From CAIYZT01 sp052387855 (GTDB taxonomy: Bacteria; Pseudomonadota; Alphaproteobacteria; Rhodobacterales; Rhodobacteraceae): a DNA stretch of 64,000 bases. The notes under the pieces are model-generated. The model saw nothing but the letters and a program-made list of their open reading frames with translations. It ran no database searches and was not told the origin of the DNA. Shown here piece by piece: positions 43,391 through 52,572 of this stretch. Within the stretch, counting starts at the first letter, position 1. Each line of letters begins with the position of its first letter. The DNA is taken from NCBI GenBank assembly GCA_052387855.1, contig JBQTIT010000015.1:11822-75821 (forward strand), read 5' to 3'. Position numbers and translations under genes: made by a program.

Positions 43391-43849
43391 TCACCCCTTC
43401 GGCGCCGGCGCAAGCCTGGCCGCCCAGGCGGTGCCGGCGGCGTCGATCTGGGCAAAGATCCGCTCGTGAACCGTGCGTGGCTGCCGGTAGGGATCGGCGA
43501 TGCCCGTCCCGCCCTGCCAGTGGTCGAACAGCATCACCCGGCCCGACAGGTCCGGCGCGGCGGTGATGATCTCGCGGCGGTGGCCCGGTTCCATGGTCAG
43601 GATCAGGTCATGCTCAAGCCCCAGCGCGCGGTTGAACTGGCGCGCGATGTGTCCCTCTAGCGAAAGGCCCTGCGCTGCCGCAACCTCGGCGGCGGTCGCG
43701 TCGGCAGGGTGGCCGACCAGCGCGCCGATGCCCGCCGACGTCACCGCGATGGCGGCGCCACGCGCTTGCAGCCGCGCCGTCAGCAGCCGCTCGCCAACCG
43801 GAGAGCGGCAAATGTTGCCGACACAGACGACAAGGACCGAGCGGATCAA
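43391..43849 (-). CDS. Low-molecular-weight protein tyrosine phosphatase (Wzb-like)
   Basis: The 152-residue enzyme has the P-loop CVGNICRS (Cys9 to Arg15) and the general-acid DPY motif in GIADPYRQP, as in Wzb phosphatases that dephosphorylate the Wzc tyrosine tail. No ATG fits. I chose the TTG at 43849, which has AAGGGG seven bases upstream and gives MIRSVLVVCVGN. Another TTG lies two codons earlier. It sits between the export lipoprotein and the kinase, the classic wza-wzb-wzc order. Confidence 0.9.
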   Translation of the reverse strand: MIRSVLVVCVGNICRSPVGERLLTARLQARGAAIAVTSAGIGALVGHPADATAAEVAAAQGLSLEGHIARQFNRALGLEHDLILTMEPGHRREIITAAPDLSGRVMLFDHWQGGTGIADPYRQPRTVHERIFAQIDAAGTAWAARLAPAPKG

Positions 43850-43865
43850 CCCCAACCCCTTCAGG

Positions 43866-44996
43866 TCAGTTCGCGGCGGCGTCGATGGTGTCGACCGCCT
43901 GCACGGTCGGCAAGAGCCTGACGATGGTGTCGTTCCAGCGTTGCAGCGGCGAGCGCAGGACATAGACCACGTCGCCGGGTTCCAGCACAAAGCGCGTGCC
44001 CAGCAGCAGCCCGGTGGGCGTGGATGTGTCAAGCTGGAACACGCGCGTCCGGGCCCCGGCCGCGCGGAACACCAGAACCCCGGTCGCATCGGCGCGCGTC
44101 TGCTGCAACCCGCCGCGCCGGGTCAGCGCCTGGGTCAGCGTGATCGGCTCGACCGCAAGGTCGATGACATCGGGACGGGCCACCTCGCCCAAGAGATAGG
44201 CCTCTTCGGCACGCCGGCGCGGAACAGAGATCACATCGCCGCTGCGCAGCACCGGGTTGTTCTGCACCAGACCCCCGGACAGAAAGCCCTGCACGTCGAC
44301 GGCATGGACCTGCCCGCCGCGCTGCACGCTCACGTTGCGCGGATCGGCTGTCTCGGAAAAGCCGCCGGCGGCGTTGATCGCCTCGATCAGGGTCAGCGCG
44401 ACGGTGGTCAGGGGCTGTCGGTTCGGGTTTTGCACCTCGCCAGAGACCACGACGGCCTGCGAGTTGAAGGCGGCGATGCGCACCTCGACCTGCGGATCGG
44501 GAATGAGCGCGGTGAGCCGCGCCGAGATGTCGGCGCGGATCTGCTCGACCTGGCGGCCGGCGGCGGTGACGGCGCCGATGAACGGATAGTTGATGGTCCC
44601 GTCGGTGCCGACCTGAAAGCCGGTCTCGGCGGCACTGCGCTGGGGGCCTGCGGGCAGGGTCAACTCCGGATGGTCGAACACGATGACCGAAAGGATGTCT
44701 CCCGCGCCGACCTGATAGGCCCAGGGCGCGCCCGCCGGAAGCTGCGAGACGCGGTGGCCCCGGGCCGGGCTGGTGTAGCTGCCGATGTTGGTCGCGTCCA
44801 GCACCACCACCTCGATGTCATCGCCCAGTGCGGCCTGCCCCTCGGAAGTGGTCGGAAAGGTCAGATACCCGTCCGAGCAGGACGCGGCGGCGGTCAGGGA
44901 CAGGAGGGCGAGTCCGGCAAGGACGGGCAGCCTTGCGCGCCGTCTGGCACCTGAAGCGTCGGGCGAGGTCGGAAGCTGCGCTGATACTTTCGTCAT
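43866..44996 (-). CDS. Wza-like polysaccharide export outer-membrane lipoprotein
   Basis: The 376-residue product has a lipoprotein signal with lipobox AASC near residue 40. It carries a Poly_export domain (YQVGAGDILSVIVFDHPEL, GTINYPFIGAVTAAGRQVEQIRADI) and following SLBB-type segments (VVSGEVQNPNRQPLTTVALTLIEAINAAGG). It would form the outer-membrane channel for the polysaccharide. The start overlaps the stop of the upstream transferase (ATGA at 44993-44996), showing coupling within the operon. Confidence 0.92.
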   Translation of the reverse strand: MTKVSAQLPTSPDASGARRRARLPVLAGLALLSLTAAASCSDGYLTFPTTSEGQAALGDDIEVVVLDATNIGSYTSPARGHRVSQLPAGAPWAYQVGAGDILSVIVFDHPELTLPAGPQRSAAETGFQVGTDGTINYPFIGAVTAAGRQVEQIRADISARLTALIPDPQVEVRIAAFNSQAVVVSGEVQNPNRQPLTTVALTLIEAINAAGGFSETADPRNVSVQRGGQVHAVDVQGFLSGGLVQNNPVLRSGDVISVPRRRAEEAYLLGEVARPDVIDLAVEPITLTQALTRRGGLQQTRADATGVLVFRAAGARTRVFQLDTSTPTGLLLGTRFVLEPGDVVYVLRSPLQRWNDTIVRLLPTVQAVDTIDAAAN

Positions 44997-46189
44997 TCGT
45001 CCCAAATCCCCCGTCGGGCCCGCTCTTGCCGCAGGCCGGCGCCAGAGTGTTCCTGTATCTTTAGCGGCGGGCAGTCATCAGCGCCAGCGGACTCTGACAT
45101 GCCCCCGTCGGGACGGACCGAAGTTCTGCGAAACCGCCGCGCCAGGGGGGTGATGCACAGATGCGCGCCGGCAAAGGCAAGCAGAAGCACCGCCAGCGCA
45201 ATCCAGGCGCCGAGGGGCCGGTTCCAGAGCAGCACGCCGCTGGTGACCGGGATCATGATGAAAGGCAGCATGATCAGCGTCGTCATGGGGTTTGACCGGA
45301 AACGACCGCGATAGCCGAACCAGATGATGTCAAGCATCCGGCGGACCTTTTGATGCAGGTGCATCCGGTCCGGTTGCAGGATCGAGACCCGCACGATCGC
45401 GCGCCGGGCGATGGTATGGCTCAGATCCGCGAGCGGCCAGAACACCATCAGCAGCATGGCCGGAACCGCCACCGTGTCGGACCGCCAGACCAGCAGAATC
45501 GCCAGCCAGATCAGCAGATGCCCCAGCCCGTAGGCGCCCGCGTCGCCAAGAAACATGCGGGCAAGCGGCCAGTTCAACAGCAAAAAGCCCGAGGTGGCGG
45601 CGGCCAGAAGGATCGCAAGGGCCGAAATGTCGGGCTGGCCGGCCAGCTCGCCCACGGCGGCAAAGCCCAGCGCCGAGGTCGTCACCACCGCGATCGCAAG
45701 ACCGTTCATCCCGTCGATCAGATTGACCGCGTGGCAGAAGCCGGCCGAAAAGACCAACGTGATCAGGATGGCGATCGCGGGGACGGTCATCGCCAGATCG
45801 AGCCCCGGAAGATCGGCCCGAGGGGCCCAGAGGCCGAGCAGATAGACGGCCGCCCCGGCCGAGACAAAGGCCGCGACCAGGCGCCCGCGCGGCGAGACGT
45901 AATAGCCCAAATCCTCAGCCAGCCCGGCCAGGACCACCGGCGCGGACGAGAACAGCAGCAGCGCCACCGGGGCTCCGTCGTTGGGCAGTCCGCCAAACGC
46001 AGCGGCCAGCACAGTGGCGAGCAGAACCGCCACGCCCCCGATCCGCAGCGGGTTGCCCACATGTGAGGCCTGAACCGCAAGTTCGTCGCCGCGCGGCTTT
46101 GCAAGCTTGGCCAGCGGCTTTTCCAGGACGAGCAGAAGCATGCCCACGAACAACGAAACCAAATGAACTGACAGGAAAAAAGAACTCAT
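44993..46189 (-). CDS. WecA/MraY-family undecaprenyl-phosphate glycosyl-1-phosphate transferase
   Basis: The 398-residue polytopic enzyme transfers a sugar-1-phosphate to the lipid carrier, the first step of polysaccharide-unit assembly. It has about ten helices and the family motifs AVNLIDGMNGLA, NWPLARMFLGDAGAYGLG (magnesium-binding Asp) and ILQPDRMHLHQKVRRM (the H-x-H loop). AGG lies five bases before the ATG at 46189. It is the first gene of the minus-strand exopolysaccharide operon. Other glycosyltransferases, a flippase and a polymerase are not nearby, so they must be encoded elsewhere. Confidence 0.9.
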   Translation of the reverse strand: MSSFFLSVHLVSLFVGMLLLVLEKPLAKLAKPRGDELAVQASHVGNPLRIGGVAVLLATVLAAAFGGLPNDGAPVALLLFSSAPVVLAGLAEDLGYYVSPRGRLVAAFVSAGAAVYLLGLWAPRADLPGLDLAMTVPAIAILITLVFSAGFCHAVNLIDGMNGLAIAVVTTSALGFAAVGELAGQPDISALAILLAAATSGFLLLNWPLARMFLGDAGAYGLGHLLIWLAILLVWRSDTVAVPAMLLMVFWPLADLSHTIARRAIVRVSILQPDRMHLHQKVRRMLDIIWFGYRGRFRSNPMTTLIMLPFIMIPVTSGVLLWNRPLGAWIALAVLLLAFAGAHLCITPLARRFRRTSVRPDGGMSESAGADDCPPLKIQEHSGAGLRQERARRGIWDE

Positions 46190-46564
46190 CGGAACCTACA
46201 CCTCTCCCCCTTGAAGCCGGGGCTCGCAGGATCGAACGATTTACAAATGAAAATGTAAAGTGAAAAGGCGTTAACAAGCGGAAATGGGCCGGTCAACTGT
46301 TCTTTGCGCACAGGGCGGGAACACGCGGGGCCGTTGTCGGTGTTGTCCCATCTTTTCAATTGGATAAACGCCAGCCTGACTCGTGCAGGTGCCCGTGTCC
46401 GGTTGGCTTTCAAGGGGTGCCGGGGGGCGCCGGGCGGCGGGCCGCGCGCCGGTCGATGCGGCTGCGTTGCGCACCGGGCGATGGGCGCGCGCGGTGGCTT
46501 ACCCGGACGGTAGGGAAATGGCGGCAGCCTTGTGGATGCACGGATATCCACCCAGGAGCGAGAA
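46190..46564. promoter_or_regulatory. Divergent regulatory region between exopolysaccharide operon and spike genes
   Basis: This 375-base gap has no convincing gene. Its left half is AT-richer: TTTACA at 46240-46245 and TGTAAA at 46254-46259 form a dyad with an 8-base spacer, 51 bases upstream of the transferase start, a plausible operator or promoter site. The right half is GC-rich and repetitive but without a clear promoter. AGGAG at 46553-46557 is the ribosome-binding site of the spike-base gene. Confidence 0.4.
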
Positions 46565-46828
46565 ATGATCAACCCCTTTGAAAACCGCGTCTCTTCCCTT
46601 TCAGGACCTGCGCGCGACCTTTTGCCCGTCACGCCGAACGATGCGGTCGATCTGGCTGCGGTCGCGGTCGGGCTTTACGTCCAGACCGGCGGCACGGTGT
46701 CGATCGTCACCGTCGGGGGGGGCACCCGCAGCGTCAGCGTGCCGGACTTTTCGGTGCTGCCGGTCGGCGTGACGCGCGTGCGCGCCACGGGCACCACGGC
46801 CTCGGGCATCCACGCGCTGGTGCTGTGA
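46565..46828 (+). CDS. Spike-base protein of the RCAP_rcc01079 (GTA head-spike) family
   Basis: The 87-residue protein has the pattern of the small spike-base family named after R. capsulatus rcc01079, a head-spike component of the gene transfer agent: a short N-terminal arm (NPFENRVSSLSGPAR), LLPVTPNDAVDLAAVAVGLYV, a central beta segment (GGTVSIVTVGGG) and a C-terminal VLPVGVTRVRATGTTASGIHAL. Such proteins also occur in phage tails. The ATG at 46565 has AGGAG seven bases upstream. It overlaps the next gene (TGATG), and the three genes to 48419 are translationally coupled. No capsid, portal or terminase genes are in the window; in R. capsulatus the spike genes also lie away from the main GTA cluster. 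Confidence 0.75.
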   Translation: MINPFENRVSSLSGPARDLLPVTPNDAVDLAAVAVGLYVQTGGTVSIVTVGGGTRSVSVPDFSVLPVGVTRVRATGTTASGIHALVL

Positions 46829-48036
46829 TGAAGCTGGTCCGGGACATTTCCGTCACCTCCCGCGCGGTCCGGATCGGGCCGGCCTTTTCGCCGGCGCGGC
46901 TGTTCGCGGCCGGCGAGCCGGGCCTCTGGCTGGACCCCTCGGACCTGGCGACGCTGTTTCAGGACAGCCTGGGCAAGACGCCCGTCACGGCCGACGGGCA
47001 GCCGGTGGGGCTGGTCCTGGACAAGAGCAAGGGGCTGGCGCTGGGGGCCGATCTGGTCACCAACGGCACGTTCGACGGCGGCACCGCGTCCTGGGCTTCG
47101 GGGTCCAGCTTTACCTCGACGGCGGCGGTTGTCGGCGGCGAGATGCAGGTCACGCCGACGGCGGACTTTGGCCGGCAGGTGCAGACCCTGACGCTGGTGG
47201 TTGGCCGAAGCTACCAGATCACGGGAACCATTCGGCGGGTTTCAGGCTCTTCGTCCAATGGCGCCTATGTGGCGGTGGGGTTCAACACGCAAGGCGACAG
47301 CGTCGTCATTGTCCAGTCATCCTCGGCGGTGGCGGCGAGCTTTTCGGCGGTCTTTGTGCCGACCCACGCCACGGTGAATGTATGCCTGTCCGCAAGAACC
47401 GGCAACGTCGGCGGATTTGACAATATTGTGGTCAAGGAGCTTGCCGGACATCACTCCGCGCAGGCGATCTCGGCGCGGCGCCCGACCTACCGGACCGAGG
47501 CGGGGCTGCACTGGCTTGATTTCGACGGGGTCGACGATCTTTTGCTGACCACGACGCTGGATCTGAGCGCGACGGCGCGGCTCAGTCTTTTTGCCGGGGT
47601 CCGCAAGCTGAGCGATGCGGTGCGCGGCGCGATCGTCAACCAGGGCGCGGCGGGGGCGCGGTCATTCGCGCTCTATGGGCCGGGCACGGGCGGGGTGAGC
47701 AATTTCGCCGCCGTGGCCGGTAACACCGCGCTGGTCGAGGCGGCGGTGACCAGCGCGGCCCCGGTCTCGGCCGTGCTGACGGCCAGCCATGACATCGGCG
47801 CGGCGCCCGCGCAGAGCCTTGCGGTCAACGGCGGGGCGCCGGTTCTGGTGTCCGGCGGCACCGGCGCGGCGACGACGTTTCAGAACGGCGCCCTGGGCAT
47901 CGGCGGCTTTGCGACCGCCGAGCGGTGGTTCGGCGGCCGGCTCTACGGGCTTGTCCTGCGGGGCGTGGAAACCAGTGCCTTTGCCAGCGGCTGCGCCGAG
48001 CGCCATCTGGCGGCCAAGACGGGAGTAAGCCTGTGA
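46828..48036 (+). CDS. Spike / receptor-binding protein with CBM-like and LamG-like domains
   Basis: The 402-residue protein opens with a short arm, then GEPGLWLDPSDLATLFQD and LDKSKG, a phrase common in phage and GTA tail or spike proteins of alphaproteobacteria. Residues about 75-210 look like a beta-sandwich carbohydrate-binding module (LVTNGTFDGGTASW). Residues about 220-395 look like a concanavalin/LamG-type domain (LHWLDFDGVDDLLLTTTLDLSATA). There is no signal peptide, as expected for a particle protein. It could bind a cell-surface polysaccharide. The GTG three bases earlier is an alternative start. It is coupled to both neighbours. Confidence 0.65.
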   Translation: MKLVRDISVTSRAVRIGPAFSPARLFAAGEPGLWLDPSDLATLFQDSLGKTPVTADGQPVGLVLDKSKGLALGADLVTNGTFDGGTASWASGSSFTSTAAVVGGEMQVTPTADFGRQVQTLTLVVGRSYQITGTIRRVSGSSSNGAYVAVGFNTQGDSVVIVQSSSAVAASFSAVFVPTHATVNVCLSARTGNVGGFDNIVVKELAGHHSAQAISARRPTYRTEAGLHWLDFDGVDDLLLTTTLDLSATARLSLFAGVRKLSDAVRGAIVNQGAAGARSFALYGPGTGGVSNFAAVAGNTALVEAAVTSAAPVSAVLTASHDIGAAPAQSLAVNGGAPVLVSGGTGAATTFQNGALGIGGFATAERWFGGRLYGLVLRGVETSAFASGCAERHLAAKTGVSL

Positions 48037-48419
48037 TCTACACCATCGCCGTTCATCAGGATCTGATCCATGCCGCCAATCACCGGGCGGCCTCGCTGGG
48101 CTCCGGCCCCCCGGATGCCCAGACCTTTGGCGCCGCCGTCTGGCACAACGCCGCCGGCGCGGCTTTTGCGGTCGCGTGCCTTGCCGCGCCTGCCGGCTTC
48201 GGTGCCGCTTTGCGGTTGGCCGTGGTGCGCCCGGCCTGGGACCTCGACGCCATCGTCGACCTTGAGGCGGCCAGTGCCGCTGTCGACGCGCTCGACCTGC
48301 CCGAGGCCGGCGCCGCCGCGCCGCTGGCCGCCGCCGGCCGCATCGCGGTCGCGCAGGGCCTTGCGCCGGCCGAGGCTATCGCGGCAATGGGCCTGTCCTA
48401 TCCGTCGGAGGCGATCTGA
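48033..48419 (+). CDS. Hypothetical protein, third gene of the spike operon
   Basis: This 128-residue Ala-rich protein (IYTIAVHQDLIHAANHRAASLG) starts at a GTG that overlaps the preceding stop (GTGA at 48033-48036). I do not recognise a family. Residues 1-60 contain mixed strand/helix sequence; the C-terminal half is helical with two short Ala/Leu/Glu helices ending AAMGLSYPSEAI. It has no signal peptide or membrane helix. Its coupling implies a role with the spike proteins, perhaps as an assembly or head-interaction factor. Confidence 0.6.
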   Translation: MIYTIAVHQDLIHAANHRAASLGSGPPDAQTFGAAVWHNAAGAAFAVACLAAPAGFGAALRLAVVRPAWDLDAIVDLEAASAAVDALDLPEAGAAAPLAAAGRIAVAQGLAPAEAIAAMGLSYPSEAI

Positions 48420-48461
48420 CCCCGCTCGATCCGGCCGGCTGCAATGGCCGGCCGGATCGGC

Positions 48462-49229
48462 TCAGGCGGCCCTGGCGCCCGGGGTTTTGCCCAGGATGAT
48501 CATGCCAAGGATATCCTCGTCCGTCACCTCGTCCACATTGACCGTGCCCACCAGTCGGCCGTTCTTCATCACCGAGGCGCGGTCGCACAGCTTCATCACG
48601 TTGTGGATGTCGTGCTCGATCAGGAAGATGCCGATGCCCTGCGCCTTCAGTTCCTGAATCAGCTCGGCCACCATCTGCGTCTCTTGCGGTCCCAGGGCGG
48701 CGGTCGGCTCGTCCATGATCAGGATCTTGGCGTTGAAATAGACCGCGCGGGCAATGGCGACCGACTGGCGCTGCCCGCCCGAAAGCGCCGAGACCGGGAC
48801 CGAGAATTTCTTGAAGTTCGGGTTGAGCCGGGCCATGATCTTGCGGGTCTCGGCCTCCATCCGGGTGTCGTCGACAAAGCCGAAGCCGTTGACCAGCTCG
48901 CGCCCCAGAAACAGGTTCGAGGCGGCGTCAAGGTTGTCGGCCACTGCGAGCGTCTGATAGATCGTCTCGATGTTCAGCGCGCGGGCGTCGCGGGGGTCCT
49001 TGATGTCAACCTCTTGTCCGTTGATCAGGATCTGGCCGCTGTCCTTCTGATAGGCGCCGGACAGGCACTTGATCAGCGTCGACTTGCCTGCGCCGTTGTG
49101 GCCCAAGAGACCCACGACCTCGCCGGGGTAAAGATCGACCGTGACATGATCGACGGCCCTGATCCCGCCAAAGGCGATCGAGATGTCGCGCATCTCGACC
49201 AACGGGGTGCCGGAATTCGGATTGCTCAT
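48462..49229 (-). CDS. Sugar ABC transporter ATP-binding protein (FrcA-like)
   Basis: The 255-residue protein is a single ABC domain with Walker A GLLGHNGAGKSTLIKCL, signature VSALSGGQRQSVAIARA, Walker B ILIMDEPTAALG and the switch His in FLIEHDIHNV. Single-domain carbohydrate ATPases of this length with IYQTLAVADNLDAASNLFLGREL resemble FrcA of the fructose/ribose system. It would power a sugar importer, but its partner permease is truncated and no binding-protein gene is present, so it may be non-functional or serve another permease. Confidence 0.9.
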   Translation of the reverse strand: MSNPNSGTPLVEMRDISIAFGGIRAVDHVTVDLYPGEVVGLLGHNGAGKSTLIKCLSGAYQKDSGQILINGQEVDIKDPRDARALNIETIYQTLAVADNLDAASNLFLGRELVNGFGFVDDTRMEAETRKIMARLNPNFKKFSVPVSALSGGQRQSVAIARAVYFNAKILIMDEPTAALGPQETQMVAELIQELKAQGIGIFLIEHDIHNVMKLCDRASVMKNGRLVGTVNVDEVTDEDILGMIILGKTPGARAA

Positions 49230-49240
49230 GTCGGGGCCCC

Positions 49241-49474
49241 CTATTTGATGCGCTTGCGGTAGACGATGTCGAGATAGACGGCCAGGACCAGCGCCAGACC
49301 GATCACGATCTTGCGGTAGGACCCGTCGCCAAAGCCGATCAGGACCATGCCGGTCTGCAAGGACACCAGCACCAGCGCGCCGATGATCGCGCCATAGATC
49401 GTGCCGACCCCGCCCGCCAGCGAGGTGCCGCCCACGACCGCCGCCGCCGGCGCTGCGGTCGCGGGGTTTCGCAA
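49241..49474 (-). pseudogene. C-terminal remnant of a ribose/fructose-type ABC permease
   Basis: Only about 70 codons remain of a permease that is normally 320-350 residues. The retained part is the C-terminus: AAVVGGTSLAGGVGTIYGAIIGALVLVSLQTGMVLIGFGDGSYRKIVIGLALVLAVYLDI. Homology stops abruptly near base 49445. Upstream bases on the minus strand read as unrelated proline/alanine codons and run into the oppositely oriented 2-hydroxyacid dehydrogenase gene. The order permease then ATPase agrees with an frcBCA-type operon cut by a deletion or rearrangement. No start codon with a good ribosome-binding site exists. Confidence 0.85.
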
Positions 49475-49519
49475 GCTGACGGCGACCGGGGGCGAGGGGG
49501 GCGAAAAGGGGGCCTATTG

Positions 49520-50479
49520 ATGCCGCATCTTCTGATCGCGGGCAAACTGCACCCCTCGGGCCTGGCGCTGCTGGAACAGGCGGCGGGGTTCAGCTTTGAC
49601 TATGTCGAGGACATCTCCGAAGCCTCGTATCAGCCGCATCTGGTCCGGACAGAGGGGTTGGTGATCCGCACCCAGCCCCTGAGCGCGGCCAGCATCGCCC
49701 GCGCGCCCGGCCTGCGCGTCGTCTCGCGCCATGGCGTGGGCTATGATGCGGTGGACGTGGCGGCGCTGAACGCCCGCGCCATCCCGCTGTGCATCGTGGG
49801 CGATGTGAATTCGGCCGGCGTGGCCGAACATGCGATGATGCTGATCCTGGCCGCCAGCCACCGGCTGATCGCCGCCGACCGCGCCGTTCGCCAGGGGCCC
49901 TGGGGCTGGCGCAACGGTTTGCAGACCCACGAGGTGGCGGGCAAGCGGCTGCTCATCCTCGGCTTCGGGCGGATCGGGCGGCGCCTGGCCGCGCTTGCCG
50001 GGGCCTTCGGGGTCGAGGTCTGGGCCCATGACCCCTTTGTCCCGCAAGACGCCTGGCCGGGCGGCTTGGTCCACCGGGTCACCGATCTGACCAAGGCGCT
50101 GGCGCAAGTCGACATCGTTTCGCTGCATCTGCCCCATGCCGAGCGGGCGGTTCTGGGGGCGGCAGAGCTTGCGCTGATGCGGCGCTCTGCCATCGTCGTC
50201 AACACCGCGCGGGGTGGCCTGATCGACGAGGTGGCCCTTGCGCAGGCGCTGAAGGCAGGACGCATCGGAGCCGCCGGGATCGAGGTGTTCAGCGCCGAGC
50301 CGCCTTCCCCGGACCATCCGCTGTTCGGGCTGGACAACGTGGTGCTGACCCCGCACAACGCGGCGCTGACCGTGGAATGCGCCGAGCGCATGGCGATAGC
50401 CGCGGTGCGGAACGTGCTGGATTTCTTTCAGGGGCGGCTTGACCCCGCGCTCATCGTCAACAGGAACGCGCTGACATGA
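49520..50479 (+). CDS. D-isomer-specific 2-hydroxyacid dehydrogenase
   Basis: The 319-residue NAD-dependent enzyme has the Rossmann motif LILGFGRIGRRLAALAGAFG near residue 150 and the catalytic Arg in NTARGGLIDE. The Glu is in GIEVFSAEPP and the His in LTPHNAALTVECAERM. It resembles phosphoglycerate dehydrogenase-like or hydroxypyruvate reductase-like enzymes without a regulatory domain. The ATG at 49520 has a strong AAAAGGGGG upstream. It begins 46 bases after the truncated permease and overlaps the next gene (ATGA at 50476), starting a plus-strand pair. Confidence 0.9.
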   Translation: MPHLLIAGKLHPSGLALLEQAAGFSFDYVEDISEASYQPHLVRTEGLVIRTQPLSAASIARAPGLRVVSRHGVGYDAVDVAALNARAIPLCIVGDVNSAGVAEHAMMLILAASHRLIAADRAVRQGPWGWRNGLQTHEVAGKRLLILGFGRIGRRLAALAGAFGVEVWAHDPFVPQDAWPGGLVHRVTDLTKALAQVDIVSLHLPHAERAVLGAAELALMRRSAIVVNTARGGLIDEVALAQALKAGRIGAAGIEVFSAEPPSPDHPLFGLDNVVLTPHNAALTVECAERMAIAAVRNVLDFFQGRLDPALIVNRNALT

Positions 50480-51594
50480 CCAAACCCCGCCTGCGCATCG
50501 GCCTGATCGGCACCGGCTTCATGGGCAAGGCCCATGTCTTTGGCTTCACGTCGGCCCCGCGCGTCTTTGACCTGCCGTATGAGCTGGACCTGCACACCCT
50601 GGCCGACATCACGTCCGAGACGGCGGCCGAGGCGGCCCGGCGGCTGGGCTTTGCCCATGCCACGGCCAACTGGCAGGACATCATGGCCGATCCCGAGATC
50701 GACCTCGTCTCGATCACCGCGCCCAACGCGCTGCACAAGGAGATGTCGCTGGCCGCCATCGCCGCCGGCAAGCATGTCTACTGCGAAAAGCCGCTGGCCC
50801 CGCTGTCGGCCGATGCGCGCGAAATGGCCGAGGCCGCCGAGGCGCGGGGCGTCAAGACCCAGGTCGGCTTCAACTATCTGTGCAACCCGATGCTGACCCT
50901 GGCGCGCGAGATGATCCGTTCGGGCGAGCTGGGCGAGATTCGCGGCTATCGCGGCATCCACTGCGAGGATTACATGGCCGATCCCGCCGGCCCATGGACC
51001 TTTCGCCACGACCCCGCCGGCGGCGGCGCGCTGGCCGACATCGGCAGCCATGCGCTGGCGACGGCAGAGTTTCTGTGCGGCAGGGTCACCCGCGTGATGG
51101 GCGATTGCGTGACGATGATCGCCGAGCGGCCCGACGGAAAGGGCGGGCGCAAGGCCGTCACGGTCGACGACGTTGGCCGCGCCTTTCTGCGGTTCGAAAA
51201 CGGCGCCACCGGCTTTGTCGAGGGGAACTGGATCGCGACGGGCCGCAAGATGCAGCACGATTTCGAGGTTTACGGCACCAAGGGCGCGCTGGCCTTCAGC
51301 CAGGAACATTTCAACGTTCTGAACTTCTTCTCGACCGCCGACGCCAGGGGCCGCCAGGGGTTCCGTCGGATCGAGGCGGGTCCGGACCATGCGCCCTATG
51401 GCCTGTTCTGCGTGGCGCCGGGGCATCAGATCGGGTTCAACGACCTCAAGGCGATCGAGGTGGCGGGTTTTGTCAACGCCATCGCCGGCGCCGGGCCCGA
51501 GCCGTTCAACTTTCGCGCCGGCCTGCGGATACAGACCCTGGTCGAGGCCGTCCAGCGCTCCAGCCGCGCGCAGGCATGGGTCGAGTTGGCCTGA
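50476..51594 (+). CDS. Gfo/Idh/MocA-family oxidoreductase
   Basis: The 372-residue NAD(P)-dependent enzyme has the N-terminal Rossmann motif IGLIGTGFMGKAHVFGF and the catalytic Lys in HVYCEKPLAPLSADARE. GGGALADIGSHALATAEFL follows in the C-terminal alpha/beta domain. Family members oxidise sugars, inositols or related polyols; the substrate is unknown. Its start overlaps the 2-hydroxyacid dehydrogenase stop, so the two probably act in one route, such as handling a sugar acid taken up by the now damaged ABC transporter. It converges on the DapA-like gene 15 bases away. Confidence 0.9.
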   Translation: MTKPRLRIGLIGTGFMGKAHVFGFTSAPRVFDLPYELDLHTLADITSETAAEAARRLGFAHATANWQDIMADPEIDLVSITAPNALHKEMSLAAIAAGKHVYCEKPLAPLSADAREMAEAAEARGVKTQVGFNYLCNPMLTLAREMIRSGELGEIRGYRGIHCEDYMADPAGPWTFRHDPAGGGALADIGSHALATAEFLCGRVTRVMGDCVTMIAERPDGKGGRKAVTVDDVGRAFLRFENGATGFVEGNWIATGRKMQHDFEVYGTKGALAFSQEHFNVLNFFSTADARGRQGFRRIEAGPDHAPYGLFCVAPGHQIGFNDLKAIEVAGFVNAIAGAGPEPFNFRAGLRIQTLVEAVQRSSRAQAWVELA

Positions 51595-51609
51595 CGCCCG
51601 TGCCGGCCG

Positions 51610-52572
<963 letters not shown>

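Noticed and set aside
41299..43566. Plus-strand open frame of 755 codons antisense to the Wzc-like kinase
   Set aside because: Translation is rich in Arg/Gly/Gln with no recognisable domain, whereas the opposite strand encodes a complete kinase with all motifs.
46565..48419. A prophage at the spike locus
   Set aside because: Only three spike-type genes are present. There is no integrase, terminase, capsid, portal or lysis gene, and both flanks are ordinary chromosomal genes.
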